Position numbers and translations under genes: made by a program. Shown one piece after another: positions 7,917 through 16,873 of a DNA stretch of 64,000 nt (position 1 is the stretch's first letter; each line of letters starts with the position of its first letter). The notes below the pieces were generated by a model. The model made no database searches. It was given only the letters and a program-made list of their open reading frames with translations, and was not told the origin of the DNA. This stretch comes from Clostridium saccharobutylicum DSM 13864 (GTDB taxonomy: Bacteria > Bacillota > Clostridia > Clostridiales > Clostridiaceae): positions 3,069,416 through 3,133,415 of the forward strand of contig NC_022571.1 in NCBI RefSeq assembly GCF_000473995.1, given 5' to 3'.

Positions 7917-9062
7917 TTAGCAATTTTGAAAATTTGATTTCAAGAATTTTTCTAACCTATCAAATGCTTCTTTTAAAGTATCATCTGAATAACAATAAGA
8001 TATTCTCATATATCCTTCTCCTAAATCCCCAAAAGCTGTTCCTGGTACACATGCTAATTTTCCTTCATTTAAAAGTTTCTCACAAAATTCTTCTGATGGC
8101 ATATTGAATTTTTTAATTGAAGGAAATATATAAAATGCTCCCTTAGGCTCTGAAACTTCAATATTAAGCGCTCTTAATCTATCAATACAATAATTTTTTC
8201 TTCTTTCAAATGACTTTCTCATACTTTCAACATCATTCATTGATTTTCTCAATCCTATAAGAGCACCATATTGAGCTATTGAAGGAGCACAAGAAACACC
8301 ATATTGATGAACTTTAATTATTTCTTTCATATATTTTTCTACACACGCTACATATCCAACTCTAAGTCCTGTCATTGAAAATATTTTAGAGAAACCACTT
8401 ACATATATGACTTTATCTTTTATCTCTTTTGATTGAGCTATAGAATAATACTCATCAAAAATTATAGATGCATACATTTCGTCAGTTATTACTATAATAT
8501 CTCTTTCCTTTATTAATTCAATTAATTCATCTCTCTGCACTTTTGATAGAATTGCTCCTGTAGGATTTGAAGGAAAAGATAATACTAAATATTTTATATC
8601 TTCTTTATCTAACTTTTCTTTAATTTCTTCTATATTTAATGTAAAATCATCATTCAACGAATAATTTACAACATCCGCCCCTATCATTATGGATATATTT
8701 TCATACGCTGGGTATGCTGGCCCTGGTATTAAAATCTTCTCCCCTTCATTCATTAAACCAAATAAAACTGCATATAACCCTTCGCTCCCACCTACTGTTA
8801 TGCACACTTCATCTTTATTATAGTCTATATTAAAGCCTTTTAGATATATACATACTTCCTCTCTAAGCTCATCTATACCAGCATTAGATGTATAAGTCGT
8901 CTTTCCATCCTCTATAGCCTTAATCATAGCCTTAGCTATATCTGTCGGAATATTAAAATCCGGCTGTCCTATTGTTAATGAAATCGCCCCATCAACTTTT
9001 TTTACTTTTTCTGAAAATCTTCTTATACCTGAAATTTGTATTTTTTCTACTCTGCTATTCAT
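7917..9062 (-). CDS. patA: PatA-like class I aminotransferase (probable N-acetyl-diaminopimelate aminotransferase)
   Basis: A 381-residue PLP enzyme with the class I fold-type I residues: SNPTG Asn at about 166, TDEMY Asp at about 194, and the PLP Lys at about 226 in FSKIFSMTG, followed by LRVGY. The sequence resembles Bacillus PatA. It is divergent from dapH and close to asd-dapA-dapB, so the acetylated diaminopimelate pathway (DapH, then PatA-type transamination, then deacetylation) is the natural role. That role is inferred from context; a general aromatic or aspartate aminotransferase remains possible. The AGGGGG ribosome binding site is well placed. Confidence 0.82.
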   Translation of the reverse strand: MNSRVEKIQISGIRRFSEKVKKVDGAISLTIGQPDFNIPTDIAKAMIKAIEDGKTTYTSNAGIDELREEVCIYLKGFNIDYNKDEVCITVGGSEGLYAVLFGLMNEGEKILIPGPAYPAYENISIMIGADVVNYSLNDDFTLNIEEIKEKLDKEDIKYLVLSFPSNPTGAILSKVQRDELIELIKERDIIVITDEMYASIIFDEYYSIAQSKEIKDKVIYVSGFSKIFSMTGLRVGYVACVEKYMKEIIKVHQYGVSCAPSIAQYGALIGLRKSMNDVESMRKSFERRKNYCIDRLRALNIEVSEPKGAFYIFPSIKKFNMPSEEFCEKLLNEGKLACVPGTAFGDLGEGYMRISYCYSDDTLKEAFDRLEKFLKSNFQNC

Positions 9063-9405
9063 ATTTATTCTGCCCCCTTATAGTATATATAATTTCTAAC
9101 AAATTATTTGTTAACCTTTAGATAATCTAAGAGATACTAAAAAATCATTTATTAATAATTACGCTATGCCATTGATTTTTTAGTACATAGTCAAATTATA
9201 ACGAATCTTTATCAAACTGATTAAGTATCTTGCATCTTCAACGTCTAATTCTTATTCATCTTCATTAAAAACTTATTAATTTATTTTACATCATTCTAAA
9301 GCTTCATTCAAACTATTTGTATTTTTTAATTATTTTTCTTTTATTTTACTTGATTTTTTATTATAATAAAAATGATTTTCAATGTTTTTTAGAAAGGGTG
9401 ATATA
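9063..9405. other. Divergent intergenic region patA/dapH
   Basis: AT-rich region between two divergent diaminopimelate genes. It contains an imperfect inverted repeat TACTAAAAAATCA (about 9136) / TGATTTTTTAGTA (about 9173), possibly a structured site or degenerate palindrome. No T-box, lysine riboswitch or open frame is recognisable. Both promoters should lie here, but no clear -35/-10 pair was assigned. Confidence 0.35.
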
Positions 9406-10116
9406 ATGTCATATAATTTAACAGATCCTTATGAAATCGCAAGATTTATTAAGGAATCAAAAAAATCAACTCCAGTAAAAGTTTATGTAAACGGAGATTT
9501 AAGCAATGCTGAAATGAATGATGTAGAATGGTATGGTACTAACGGATTTTACATTCTAATGGGGGAATCTGATTTTATAACAAAGATAATATTAGATAAT
9601 AAACATCTTATTAAACATTTTAGAATAGAAAACGATAGAAGAAATTCTGCTATTCCTATGCTAGATTTACTTGAAGTAGATGCTAGAATTGAACCAGGTG
9701 CTATAATAAGAGATAAAGTTACTATCGGTAAAAATGCTGTAATAATGATGGGTGCTGTAATTAACATTGGAGCTGAAATTGGCGATGGAACTATGGTTGA
9801 TATGAATGCTGTTGTTGGTGCAAGAGGCCAATTAGGTAAGAATGTTCATTTAGGTGCTGGCGCTGTTGTTGCTGGAGTTTTAGAGCCACCAAGCAAGGAA
9901 CCATGTATGGTTGGGGATAACACATTAATTGGAGCTAATTCTGTAATTCTTGAAGGTGTTAAAATTGGTAAAGGTTCAGTTGTTGCTGCAGGTTCTGTAG
10001 TTACTGAAGATGTTCCAGACGGAGTAGTTGTTGCAGGTTCACCAGCAAAAATCATTAAATCTGTAGATGATAAAACAAAGGACAAAACACAACTTTTAGA
10101 TGATTTAAGAAAATAG
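9406..10116 (+). CDS. dapH: Tetrahydrodipicolinate N-acetyltransferase
   Basis: A 236-residue acyltransferase. An N-terminal alpha/beta domain (to about residue 80; [17 protein letters not shown]) is followed by a left-handed beta-helix of hexapeptide repeats (for example [20 protein letters not shown] and [20 protein letters not shown]), ending in GSPAKII. This arrangement fits DapH/DapD of the acetylase branch in Firmicutes, which acetylates tetrahydrodipicolinate. The frame is open from 9382, but GAAAGGGTG lies about 7 bases before the ATG at 9406, which is the probable start. A terminator hairpin follows at 10201. Confidence 0.92.
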   Translation: MSYNLTDPYEIARFIKESKKSTPVKVYVNGDLSNAEMNDVEWYGTNGFYILMGESDFITKIILDNKHLIKHFRIENDRRNSAIPMLDLLEVDARIEPGAIIRDKVTIGKNAVIMMGAVINIGAEIGDGTMVDMNAVVGARGQLGKNVHLGAGAVVAGVLEPPSKEPCMVGDNTLIGANSVILEGVKIGKGSVVAAGSVVTEDVPDGVVVAGSPAKIIKSVDDKTKDKTQLLDDLRK

Positions 10117-10200
10117 AGTTCATCAATTTAACTTGAATTTACATAATAAATATGAAAAAATAATAATTTAAATATACTATGTATGTTCATATAACACAAT

Positions 10201-10233
10201 AAGGTATGTTTACCAAATAGGTAAACATACCTT
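10201..10233 (+). terminator. Perfect hairpin after dapH
   Basis: AAGGTATGTTTACC, a 5-base loop and GGTAAACATACCTT form a perfect 14-bp stem followed by ATTCTATT. The likely role is ending dapH transcription. Confidence 0.75.
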
Positions 10234-10301
10234 ATTCTATTAATAATACTAAACCAAAAGAAATAAATTTAAATACTTGCTTTCGATTTACAAGGACTAT
10301 A

Positions 10302-10347
10302 AAATAAAAGACTTCGCCCAAACACATAATACGAAGCCCTCTATTTT
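10302..10347 (-). terminator. Terminator of the ssb-like gene
   Basis: On the - strand AGGGCTTCG and CGAAGTCTT form a stem followed by TTATTTTATAG. It lies about 125 bases beyond the stop of the SSB-like gene. Confidence 0.55.
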
Positions 10348-10472
10348 AACGTTCAAATAGTACCTGAACATATTTTTAAGTTATAATTAATTATTGACCA
10401 TTGATAATTATAGCTTTTTCTGAAGTTCTTAATTCTTTTCTTCACTAGATTAAAAATGGTAATATCAAAATT

Positions 10473-11123
10473 TTATACGGCACCTTCTTCGCCTTGGCTT
10501 TCTTCTTTTTGTGCTCTTTCCATCTTGGAAATTGAAACTTCATATGCAATCTTTTTCACAACTTCGTTCTCAGATACCTTTTTTTGATACTCTCTACTTT
10601 GAAGTCTTCCCCATACTCTAATATTATCACCCACACTTAATGTTTGACAAAATCTTGAATTTCTACCCCATGCAATAGTTGGAATATAATCTGATTTATT
10701 ATATGCTCTATTTACAGCAAGTAATACATCAGCAATTTCACGTCCAAAAGGAGTTGTCCTATAAATAGGTTCTTTGCATATATATCCGTCTAAGAATATT
10801 TCATTTGGATTTTTGCTTTTTTCAATGCATGGTTCAATGTTTCTTGCAAAAACGGTAAGTATAAGCTTATTAGATCCATCTATAAATTTATTATAAGATC
10901 TAAGCTGCCCTTCAACGATCACTTCTGTTCCTATGTCTAATTTTACATCATTCAACAATCTTTCTGAAACAGTAATGTTTAATGTATCTACTGAATCACT
11001 TAATCTCATTACATCTAAATCAAATGTATAAAACCCTTCACCATACATTTCATGACTAAACTCTAATTTAGATGTCACCTTACCTTCTAGGTAAATTTTG
11101 TTATTTAGCATTAAATTATCCAT
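10473..11123 (-). CDS. Single-stranded DNA-binding protein with two OB folds
   Basis: A 216-residue protein consisting of two OB-fold halves. The first (about 5-100) has LEGKVTSKLEF...VEGQLRSYNK; the second (about 105-200) has LDGYICKEPIYRTTPFGREI...RVWGRLQSREY, which reads as a classical SSB/PriB-like strand set. It ends in an acidic stretch (EESQGEEGAV) but lacks the DDDIPF-type tip of the main SSB. It is therefore a clostridial SSB paralogue rather than the replicative SSB. It is monocistronic, with its own sigma-A promoter and an operator-like inverted repeat in the leader. Confidence 0.85.
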   Translation of the reverse strand: MDNLMLNNKIYLEGKVTSKLEFSHEMYGEGFYTFDLDVMRLSDSVDTLNITVSERLLNDVKLDIGTEVIVEGQLRSYNKFIDGSNKLILTVFARNIEPCIEKSKNPNEIFLDGYICKEPIYRTTPFGREIADVLLAVNRAYNKSDYIPTIAWGRNSRFCQTLSVGDNIRVWGRLQSREYQKKVSENEVVKKIAYEVSISKMERAQKEESQGEEGAV

Positions 11124-11164
11124 TTGTAATCCCTCTCTCTATCGGAAATTATTTTTATTTCGTA

Positions 11165-11224
11165 TAATATATGCCCTCTCTAGCATATATTACCATTATA
11201 ATACAAAAGCTAATTTTTTTCCAA
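11165..11224 (-). promoter_or_regulatory. Promoter and operator-like inverted repeat of the SSB gene
   Basis: On the - strand TTGGAA (11224-11219), an 18-base spacer and TATAAT (11200-11195) form a good sigma-A promoter. Immediately downstream, covering the expected start point, is a perfect 10-bp inverted repeat TAATATATGC (11165-11174) / GCATATATTA (11183-11192) with an 8-base spacer. Its position suggests a repressor operator; the regulator is unknown. Confidence 0.55.
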
Positions 11225-11249
11225 TAATTATTAATTTTTTTAAAAAATA

Positions 11250-12011
11250 TTAATTATTTTTGTGTTGTATCCCTTCTTTATCTACACTATAATTTGATGA
11301 ATATATCATTTCTCCTACTGTTTTAAACGTATATCCATCAGATTGCAATTCTTTTATTATTCTCTCCAAATTGCCCGGTGTATACTTTGCATTATTATGA
11401 AAAAGCATAATTGAACCTGGTTTTATATTTTTCATTACTCTTTTATATTCAGTTTCTGCTCCAAGTTCTTTCCAGTCTACAGAGTCAGCATTCCACTGTA
11501 TAGCCATATATCCTAAGTTTCTTACTTTTAAAAATGCCTGCTTATTATAATCCCCACTTGGAAACCTAAATAATTTAGGCCTATCTCCTGTGTATTTTTC
11601 AATAATGTCATCAGTTTTTTTAAGTTCTTCTTTCATTCTTTCTTCTCCTATTTTAGTAAAGCTAGGATGTTTATAACTATGATTACCGATTTCATGTCCC
11701 CCTTCTTTTATTGATTTTAATTTATTTACATTATCTTCACTATAATTTACCCATCCTCCCATTATGAAGAATGTCCCTTTTACATTATATTTCTTTAATA
11801 TGGTTAATATGCTTTCAAGGTTATCTTTTTCAGCCCAATTTACATCGAAACTTAAACTAACAACCTTATCTTGGGTATCAACCGAATAAATTGGCTCTTC
11901 TTCGTGTTCACTTGCACTTACTTTAATGGTTCTATTAATTCCAATTGATATAAAAACTAAACAAATAATCAAAAATAAATCTATTCCAATTCTACCTACT
12001 CTCCATCTCAC
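11250..12011 (-). CDS. Polysaccharide deacetylase, PdaB-like (sporulation)
   Basis: A 253-residue NodB-domain protein with an N-terminal membrane anchor (about residues 8-28) and a catalytic domain from about 50 to 235. Motifs are SFDVNW (the PdaB variant of the usual TFDD), HEIGNHSYKHPSF with the two metal-binding His, FRFPSGDYN, and LFHNN near the end. PdaB-type enzymes act on spore cortex peptidoglycan and help spores keep dormancy. The start is GTG at 12011 with AAGGAGG seven bases upstream. The altered first motif (one Asp replaced by Val-Asn) is usual for this subfamily, so altered activity need not be assumed. Confidence 0.85.
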   Translation of the reverse strand: MRWRVGRIGIDLFLIICLVFISIGINRTIKVSASEHEEEPIYSVDTQDKVVSLSFDVNWAEKDNLESILTILKKYNVKGTFFIMGGWVNYSEDNVNKLKSIKEGGHEIGNHSYKHPSFTKIGEERMKEELKKTDDIIEKYTGDRPKLFRFPSGDYNKQAFLKVRNLGYMAIQWNADSVDWKELGAETEYKRVMKNIKPGSIMLFHNNAKYTPGNLERIIKELQSDGYTFKTVGEMIYSSNYSVDKEGIQHKNN

Positions 12012-12042
12012 AATCTATCCTCCTTAATTAATTTATTCTTTT

Positions 12043-12134
12043 CTCTAATAGCTCGCTATTAGACAAACCTGCTTCCTTGCCTGATAAAAAATAATTATGA
12101 CATTTTGAACTTCTATTTTCCTTCATATATCTAA
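12043..12134. repeat. TWA palindromic element, one end missing
   Basis: The core CTCTAATAGCTCGCTATTAG, the segment CTGCTTCCTTGCCTGATAAAAAA and the right end TTGAACTTCTATTTTCCTTCATATATCTAAG match the family. The left terminus is not recognisable and would lie at the 5' end of the deacetylase gene, so this is a truncated copy. Confidence 0.65.
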
Positions 12135-12183
12135 GTTTACATTGTTTTATTATTAACTATATTCATTCTTTACTAATTTATGC

Positions 12184-12189
12184 TATAAT
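12184..12189 (+). promoter_or_regulatory. Extended -10 promoter of the DUF4364 gene
   Basis: TGCTATAAT carries the TGn extension, about 34 bases before the ATG at 12223. The -35 region is weak, as is usual for extended -10 promoters. Confidence 0.5.
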
Positions 12190-12222
12190 AAAATTACAGT
12201 TTCATTAGTCATGGAGGTAATT

Positions 12223-12747
12223 ATGTACGAAAGTTCATCTGAATTGGCAGAAAATAAGTTATTAATGTTATATGTATTAAAATCAATAAAAAATCCAATA
12301 TCGAACACTCAGCTTACTGAAATAATTCTTGAAAATAACTTCATCAATTACTTTACATTTCAACAATATTTGTCTGAGCTAGAAAATTCTAAATTCGTTG
12401 AATATCGTGAGGCTAATGATAAGAAATTATTAATATTAACAGAAAAAGGTGATACTGTTCTATCTTTATTTAAAGACAGATTATCACCTTCAAAAATTTC
12501 TATTGTTGATGAATATATAAAAGAAAAAATAGAATCAATAAAAAAAGAATTAACTATACATGCTGATTATACAATAGGTACAAATGATAGCTTTATAGTT
12601 GATTTAAAAGCAATAGAAAATCAAGCATTACTAATGGAATTGAAATTAACAGTTCCATCAAAAAATCAAGCTAATTCTATTTGTAATAAATGGAAAGAGA
12701 ATCCTTCTGAAATATATACCAACATAATTAACGTGTTAATTAACTAA
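12223..12747 (+). CDS. DUF4364 family winged-helix protein
   Basis: A 174-residue protein that reads as DUF4364. The N-terminal winged-helix part (about 5-75) has ENKLLMLYVLKSIKNPISNTQL, a recognition-helix region FQQYLSELENSKFVEY and the wing KKLLILTEKGDTVLSLF, much like PadR/MarR-type regulators. The C-terminal half is a mixed alpha/beta region of unknown role. An in-frame ATG at 12211 contains the Shine-Dalgarno itself (ATGGAGG), so the ATG at 12223 is taken as start. It stands alone, with no metabolic partner beside it. Regulatory function is inferred from the fold only. Confidence 0.8.
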   Translation: MYESSSELAENKLLMLYVLKSIKNPISNTQLTEIILENNFINYFTFQQYLSELENSKFVEYREANDKKLLILTEKGDTVLSLFKDRLSPSKISIVDEYIKEKIESIKKELTIHADYTIGTNDSFIVDLKAIENQALLMELKLTVPSKNQANSICNKWKENPSEIYTNIINVLIN

Positions 12748-12866
12748 TATATTTTTAAGGCACAAATTTTATTTTAAAGCATTGATTAGTATCTTCTTTT
12801 ATATTAACTTATTCTACTTTAGTTAATATTTTTCTTATTATAATTGATTTTAATACTCTATTTTTG

Positions 12867-12942
12867 TAAGGCACATCATAAAATGACAGAACAGTATGTC
12901 TTTATATTTTTAATATTTGATTTGTTATTTAATACATGTACC
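12867..12942. repeat. TWA palindromic element, degenerate short form
   Basis: TAAGGCACATCATAAAATGACA at the left and GATTTGTTATTTAATACATGTACC at the right are recognisable family ends about 76 bases apart. A further lone end (TTAAGGCACAAATTTTA, from 12755) lies just before it. It sits between convergent genes. Confidence 0.55.
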
Positions 12943-12957
12943 AAAAATTATATAAAT

Positions 12958-13842
12958 TCAATTTTCGATAAAAGTTATATCGTTAGGTTCTATGCCCACT
13001 GGTATGACTTTTATTTTTCCATTTTTTAGATTTATTATTTTTAATATTCCATTTAAATAATCTCCTACAAACATGTTTTCTTTAACTTTAACTATTCCTC
13101 TAGGCATTCCTCCGACAATTATTATGTTTTCCTCTCTAAATTGTTTTAAATCAACTATGCTTATAGTTCCATCGCATAAATTTGAAACATATATATGATT
13201 CCCTTCCTCAAATACATCAACTGGTGAAAAACCAACAGTTATCTTATTTATCAATTCTAAATTTTTTAATGAAATAATACCTATACTTCCTTTTTTATCA
13301 TGACCAAGATAACTCATGCATACATATAAGTATTGCTTACTTTTTGATATAATTATTTTTATAGGTGTACTTTCTACTTTAATTCTTTTTATTATAGTAT
13401 TTTTCAAAATATCAATTACAGTTATACTATCATCACTCATATTGCTTACAAAAATAAGGTTTTCTTGTTTCAGTAGTGATATATTATGAGGAAATTTGCC
13501 GGTAGGAATTTCAAAATTTACTTTTTCATTAATCAAATCATATACTATCAATGAATCAGATTCCCCACATGCTACATATGCTAAATCATTATAGGCTTTT
13601 ATATCATTAGGATGTGCTCCTATATATAAATTTTTTTCTTCTTTAAAATCAAAAATATTCACTATTGAAATACTATTATTATAATTATTAGCTACTAAAA
13701 TTTTATCTTCATATAATGATAATCCATGAGGACCAAATGGATTTTCACCAGTAGATAAATATAGGTCTTGCACTTTTAAACTTTCAGTGTTAATCTTACT
13801 TAAACTATCTGAACCAGTATTACATAAAACAACGTAACTCAT
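12958..13842 (-). CDS. Cytosolic YVTN/YncE-like beta-propeller protein
   Basis: A 294-residue protein built of about seven blades of roughly 40 residues with recurring patterns such as ILVANNYNNSISIVNI, LIFVSNMSDDSITVIDI, HIYVSNLCDGTISIVDL and MFVGDYLNGILKIINL. This is the YVTN-type propeller repeat. There is no signal peptide or membrane segment, so unlike many relatives it should be cytosolic. Between blades a HxN/PxxI motif recurs (AHPNDIK, KFPHNISLL). Enzymatic (lactonase-like) or scaffolding roles are both possible; no catalytic set can be assigned. It is monocistronic with a strong AGGAGGG site. Confidence 0.8.
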   Translation of the reverse strand: MSYVVLCNTGSDSLSKINTESLKVQDLYLSTGENPFGPHGLSLYEDKILVANNYNNSISIVNIFDFKEEKNLYIGAHPNDIKAYNDLAYVACGESDSLIVYDLINEKVNFEIPTGKFPHNISLLKQENLIFVSNMSDDSITVIDILKNTIIKRIKVESTPIKIIISKSKQYLYVCMSYLGHDKKGSIGIISLKNLELINKITVGFSPVDVFEEGNHIYVSNLCDGTISIVDLKQFREENIIIVGGMPRGIVKVKENMFVGDYLNGILKIINLKNGKIKVIPVGIEPNDITFIEN

Positions 13843-14038
13843 TCCATTCCCTCCTTTTGGATAATCATATTTGTACTTATAATATATTCCAAATATATAT
13901 TATTGGTACAACTTATTTTCTGTAATATCTTTATTTGTTGACAAATTCCTACTATAATAAGAACATAGACAAGTATACGTAAAACTTTAATCTTAAATCA
14001 TACATTGGTTTAAAATTATGTTTATAACTAATACTTTC

Positions 14039-14201
14039 TTAGGCACATGAGAATAAATAATAGACCAATGCCGCAAAACATATTTTGTACCAAACAAGGA
14101 AGCAGTTTATCCTTATAGCAGGTATATTAATTTAGATTGCTGACATAGTATGATGCAAAATATACAAACATACTGGTATATTATTTTGGAATTGTGCCTT
14201 A
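14039..14201. repeat. TWA palindromic element, full length
   Basis: 163 bases bounded by TTA (14039-14041 and 14199-14201). Outer ends are GGCACATGAGAATAAATAATAG and ...CTGGTATATTATTTTGGAATTGTGCC. The core AAGGAAGCAGTTTATCCTTATAGCAGG matches other full copies. It lies 30 bases before the TSCPD gene start and could influence its transcription. Confidence 0.85.
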
Positions 14202-14231
14202 ATATTTACATTAATAAGGAGCGTGAATTTT

Positions 14232-14480
14232 ATGTTTTCATACAAAACATCTGGTGTGTGTTCATCTACAATTAATTTAGAAATAGTAGATAACACTATT
14301 AAATCTGTAGAATTTGTAGGTGGTTGTGCTGGAAATCTTGCAGGTATTGGAAGTCTAGTAAAAGGACTTACTGTAGACGAAGTTATAGAAAGATTAAAAG
14401 GAATTGATTGTAGGGGTAAAGGAACATCATGTCCTGATCAATTATCTAAAGCTTTATTAGCTTGGAAAAAGCAAAATTAG
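14232..14480 (+). CDS. TSCPD domain-containing protein (TIGR03905-like)
   Basis: A small protein of about 82 residues. It has SGVCSSTINLEI at the front, GGCAGNLAGIGSLVKGL in the middle and CRGKGTSCPDQLSKAL at the end. The TSCPD motif is the hallmark of a domain also found at the C-terminus of B12-dependent ribonucleotide reductases. Four Cys are spaced as potential metal or disulfide ligands. A GTG at 14223 also opens the frame, but AAGGAG sits one base before it; the ATG at 14232 has proper spacing. Function is unknown. It is monocistronic between two repeats. Confidence 0.85.
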   Translation: MFSYKTSGVCSSTINLEIVDNTIKSVEFVGGCAGNLAGIGSLVKGLTVDEVIERLKGIDCRGKGTSCPDQLSKALLAWKKQN

Positions 14481-14499
14481 CAAGAAATTAATAATATAG

Positions 14500-14628
14500 G
14501 GTTCCGCAATAAGAATAGAGCTTATATAAATCCCAGCCGAAATCAGATACATTTGTCCCATAGAACTATTACACAAACATGTATCCAATTTCTCTGTCTG
14601 TGATATATTAAATTCTCAACTAGGAACC
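14500..14628. repeat. Structured inverted-repeat element after the TSCPD gene
   Basis: GGTTCC (14500) and GGAACC (14623) form outer arms and GATACATTTGT / ACAAACATGTATC inner arms. The element is GC-richer than its surroundings and differs from the TWA family. It may belong to a second class of palindromic repeats or be a terminator-like structure for the upstream gene. Confidence 0.45.
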
Positions 14629-14663
14629 GTATAGTTGATTTCTAAAGTTATAGTAGTGCATAA

Positions 14664-14703
14664 CAAAAAAATTACTGGAAAACTTATCTTCCAGTAATTT
14701 TTA
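14664..14703 (-). terminator. Terminator of the HIRAN-domain gene
   Basis: On the - strand AAATTACTGGAA and TTCCAGTAATTT form a stem followed by TTTTTGTTATG. The same stem sequence (ATTACTGGAA) is reused in the terminator at 30411-30452. Confidence 0.7.
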
Positions 14704-14786
14704 GATATATTTTTTAATAAATATAATTGTTTAAAGCTTAAATATAACAAAACATCAATTTCTAAAATATCATTACAAGTTATTCA

Positions 14787-16760
14787 CTATTGTAGATATT
14801 CTTCCTTTGTTCTTGATAGTAAAGATAATGTACTAGTAATCTCATCCATTACATCCTTGTAACTTAAATATAAATCAATTTTTATATATTCATAGTTATT
14901 TGTTATTTCTTTTATACTACCATAAATATATTTTCCATTATTAATTAAATTATTTAATACAACATTATCTTCTTTAGGTATATATCCAATTATATACCCC
15001 TGAGTTGTTACAACTTGAATTCTCTTTTCACCATTTAAATTGTTTGATTCTTTTATCAGAAAAACTGTATCATTCTCTGAGAGTTTATCAAATATTTCGC
15101 TCATATCAATGTAATTAGTTCCTGTAACTTGAATTGAGTTTAAATATATATCTTTAACATGTATCCCTAAATTTGTATACTTGCTAACATCAACATATTT
15201 TTTTTCTTTTTTATCTAATTTAGTTATTAGTGAGTTGAGTCCAATTCTAATATTGTCAACCATCTCTGAATTAATGGCATCATTTATAATTTCTTCATCT
15301 AATGAATTAAATTCTTTTTTAAACTTTAATAAATTACGTATCACTTGAGTTCTCGTTTCAATTAATGGAGATCTTAGTGCCTCTAAATTAAATTCCTTAT
15401 ATTTCTCTTTAAACTCCTCATATTTAGAATACTTTATTATTATAAAAAAACAAACATGTTCTATATCATCATATTCTAAATTATCCATAGTCAATTCATC
15501 TTGTCCACACAGTATTTTATCCATTGGTAATTTTTTCAAAGCAAAATCAAATGCATATCTCTTTATCGCCTTATTCCCAATAGAAAAAGCATATTTATAT
15601 ATTAGTGGATTAGTAAAATCTCTATTTATAATTATTTCAAATTCCTTCTTTTTTAATTTATATCCAGTCTTTTCTGCTGAACTTATTAAAACACTGCTTT
15701 CAATCTCTATATTACATACTTCATTTTTTATTATGTCATGCCATATTTTCTTCTTGCATATTTCTTTACAATATTTAATTATATCGTTGTAAGTATCCAT
15801 ATATTTTGATAAATTCCTAGCTTTATCTTCAATATCATACTCAACTATAATAGTCTCTATTGAATATAATATAGAAATTACTGAATATAATGAATATATT
15901 CCTCCAGGACATTGATCAATAATTTTTAATAGTTTACAACACACCTTCAAGCCATCTTTAATATCATCTAATCCATAATCTGAAAGGAGCATACTAAAAG
16001 ATTTTGATATTTTTTCAATTTCTGATTTATCAAATTTAGTCTTCTCAAAATAATCTAAAAGGTCTTGAGAAAGCATGCTATAACCTATTAGTTCTGTTAC
16101 AGCTTCATCATTATCTGAACCTTCTTCTATCATCCATTTTTTTATTTCATTTGTTGTTGGTTGAAGCACTCTTATACAAAATAATTTTCCATATCCCTTT
16201 GATCTTTTACTTAATTGAAAAATATAATTATTAGTTTTACCAATATACTTATAAGCCATAACTACATAAAATATATATTCATTATGGATAGAAAATACAT
16301 CTAAAATTTCTTCTAATTTTTTAACATTGCAAATCGGAGCAAGTATTAACCCAAGTTTTATTGTCTCATCCGAGCAACTTTCCAATAGTATTTTAGTTAT
16401 AATACAACTTAGCTTTTTCATTATTTCTTTGTCGCTTCTTATTAAAACTTTAAAAAGCCTAAATATACTTTCATAGTAATTAATTGCTGGATTTAATGTA
16501 ACATATCCATCTATATTAGATATATCATCACTGCTATTAACGTCAATAAATATCTTCATCAGCTCACTCGCCAATCTATTTTTTTCATATTCTTGCAACG
16601 TTTTAACCTTATTAGTAATACTTTTGAATTCCTTTATTCCAGCTACTTGGAAGTCCTGATAGCTATAAAGTTCTCCCTGATTTCTATCATGAAACTCTTT
16701 TAAATCACGATAGATTGATTTTTTATTGTAAATTAAATTTCCGTTAATTTCATTAACCAT
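14787..16760 (-). CDS. Large alpha-helical protein with C-terminal HIRAN-like domain
   Basis: A 657-residue protein without close recognisable relatives. Residues about 1-520 are helical, with many Leu/Ile/Lys/Glu segments, no signal peptide and no membrane helices, suggesting helical-repeat (HEAT-like) solenoids. From about 545 to 625 a beta-rich segment reads as a HIRAN domain: VTGTNYID, then VFLIKESNNLNGEKRI, VVTTQGYIIGYIPKED, and NNLINNGKYIYGSI, matching the sequence of conserved positions (GxxY, L-x-N/D, GxxIGYIP, LL-x-G). HIRAN domains bind DNA ends in HLTF-type helicases and occur in bacterial DNA repair or stress proteins. Here there is no helicase or nuclease fused. Role unknown; a DNA-damage or stress function is an inference. 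It is monocistronic. Confidence 0.7.
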   Translation of the reverse strand: MVNEINGNLIYNKKSIYRDLKEFHDRNQGELYSYQDFQVAGIKEFKSITNKVKTLQEYEKNRLASELMKIFIDVNSSDDISNIDGYVTLNPAINYYESIFRLFKVLIRSDKEIMKKLSCIITKILLESCSDETIKLGLILAPICNVKKLEEILDVFSIHNEYIFYVVMAYKYIGKTNNYIFQLSKRSKGYGKLFCIRVLQPTTNEIKKWMIEEGSDNDEAVTELIGYSMLSQDLLDYFEKTKFDKSEIEKISKSFSMLLSDYGLDDIKDGLKVCCKLLKIIDQCPGGIYSLYSVISILYSIETIIVEYDIEDKARNLSKYMDTYNDIIKYCKEICKKKIWHDIIKNEVCNIEIESSVLISSAEKTGYKLKKKEFEIIINRDFTNPLIYKYAFSIGNKAIKRYAFDFALKKLPMDKILCGQDELTMDNLEYDDIEHVCFFIIIKYSKYEEFKEKYKEFNLEALRSPLIETRTQVIRNLLKFKKEFNSLDEEIINDAINSEMVDNIRIGLNSLITKLDKKEKKYVDVSKYTNLGIHVKDIYLNSIQVTGTNYIDMSEIFDKLSENDTVFLIKESNNLNGEKRIQVVTTQGYIIGYIPKEDNVVLNNLINNGKYIYGSIKEITNNYEYIKIDLYLSYKDVMDEITSTLSLLSRTKEEYLQ

Positions 16761-16873
16761 ATAACTTTCATTACCCCCTTCTTCTTATAACTCCTACGTT
16801 TTTATATTCTTTTATGAATTCTACTGATACATTTATTTATCGATAGAAAACATAATAACACTATTTTACCATA

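Noticed and set aside
13938..13958. TTGACA...TATAAT before the TSCPD gene as promoter
   Set aside because: The two hexamers are only 9 bases apart, too close for sigma-A; a 17-base alternative with a poor -35 exists but is far from the gene.
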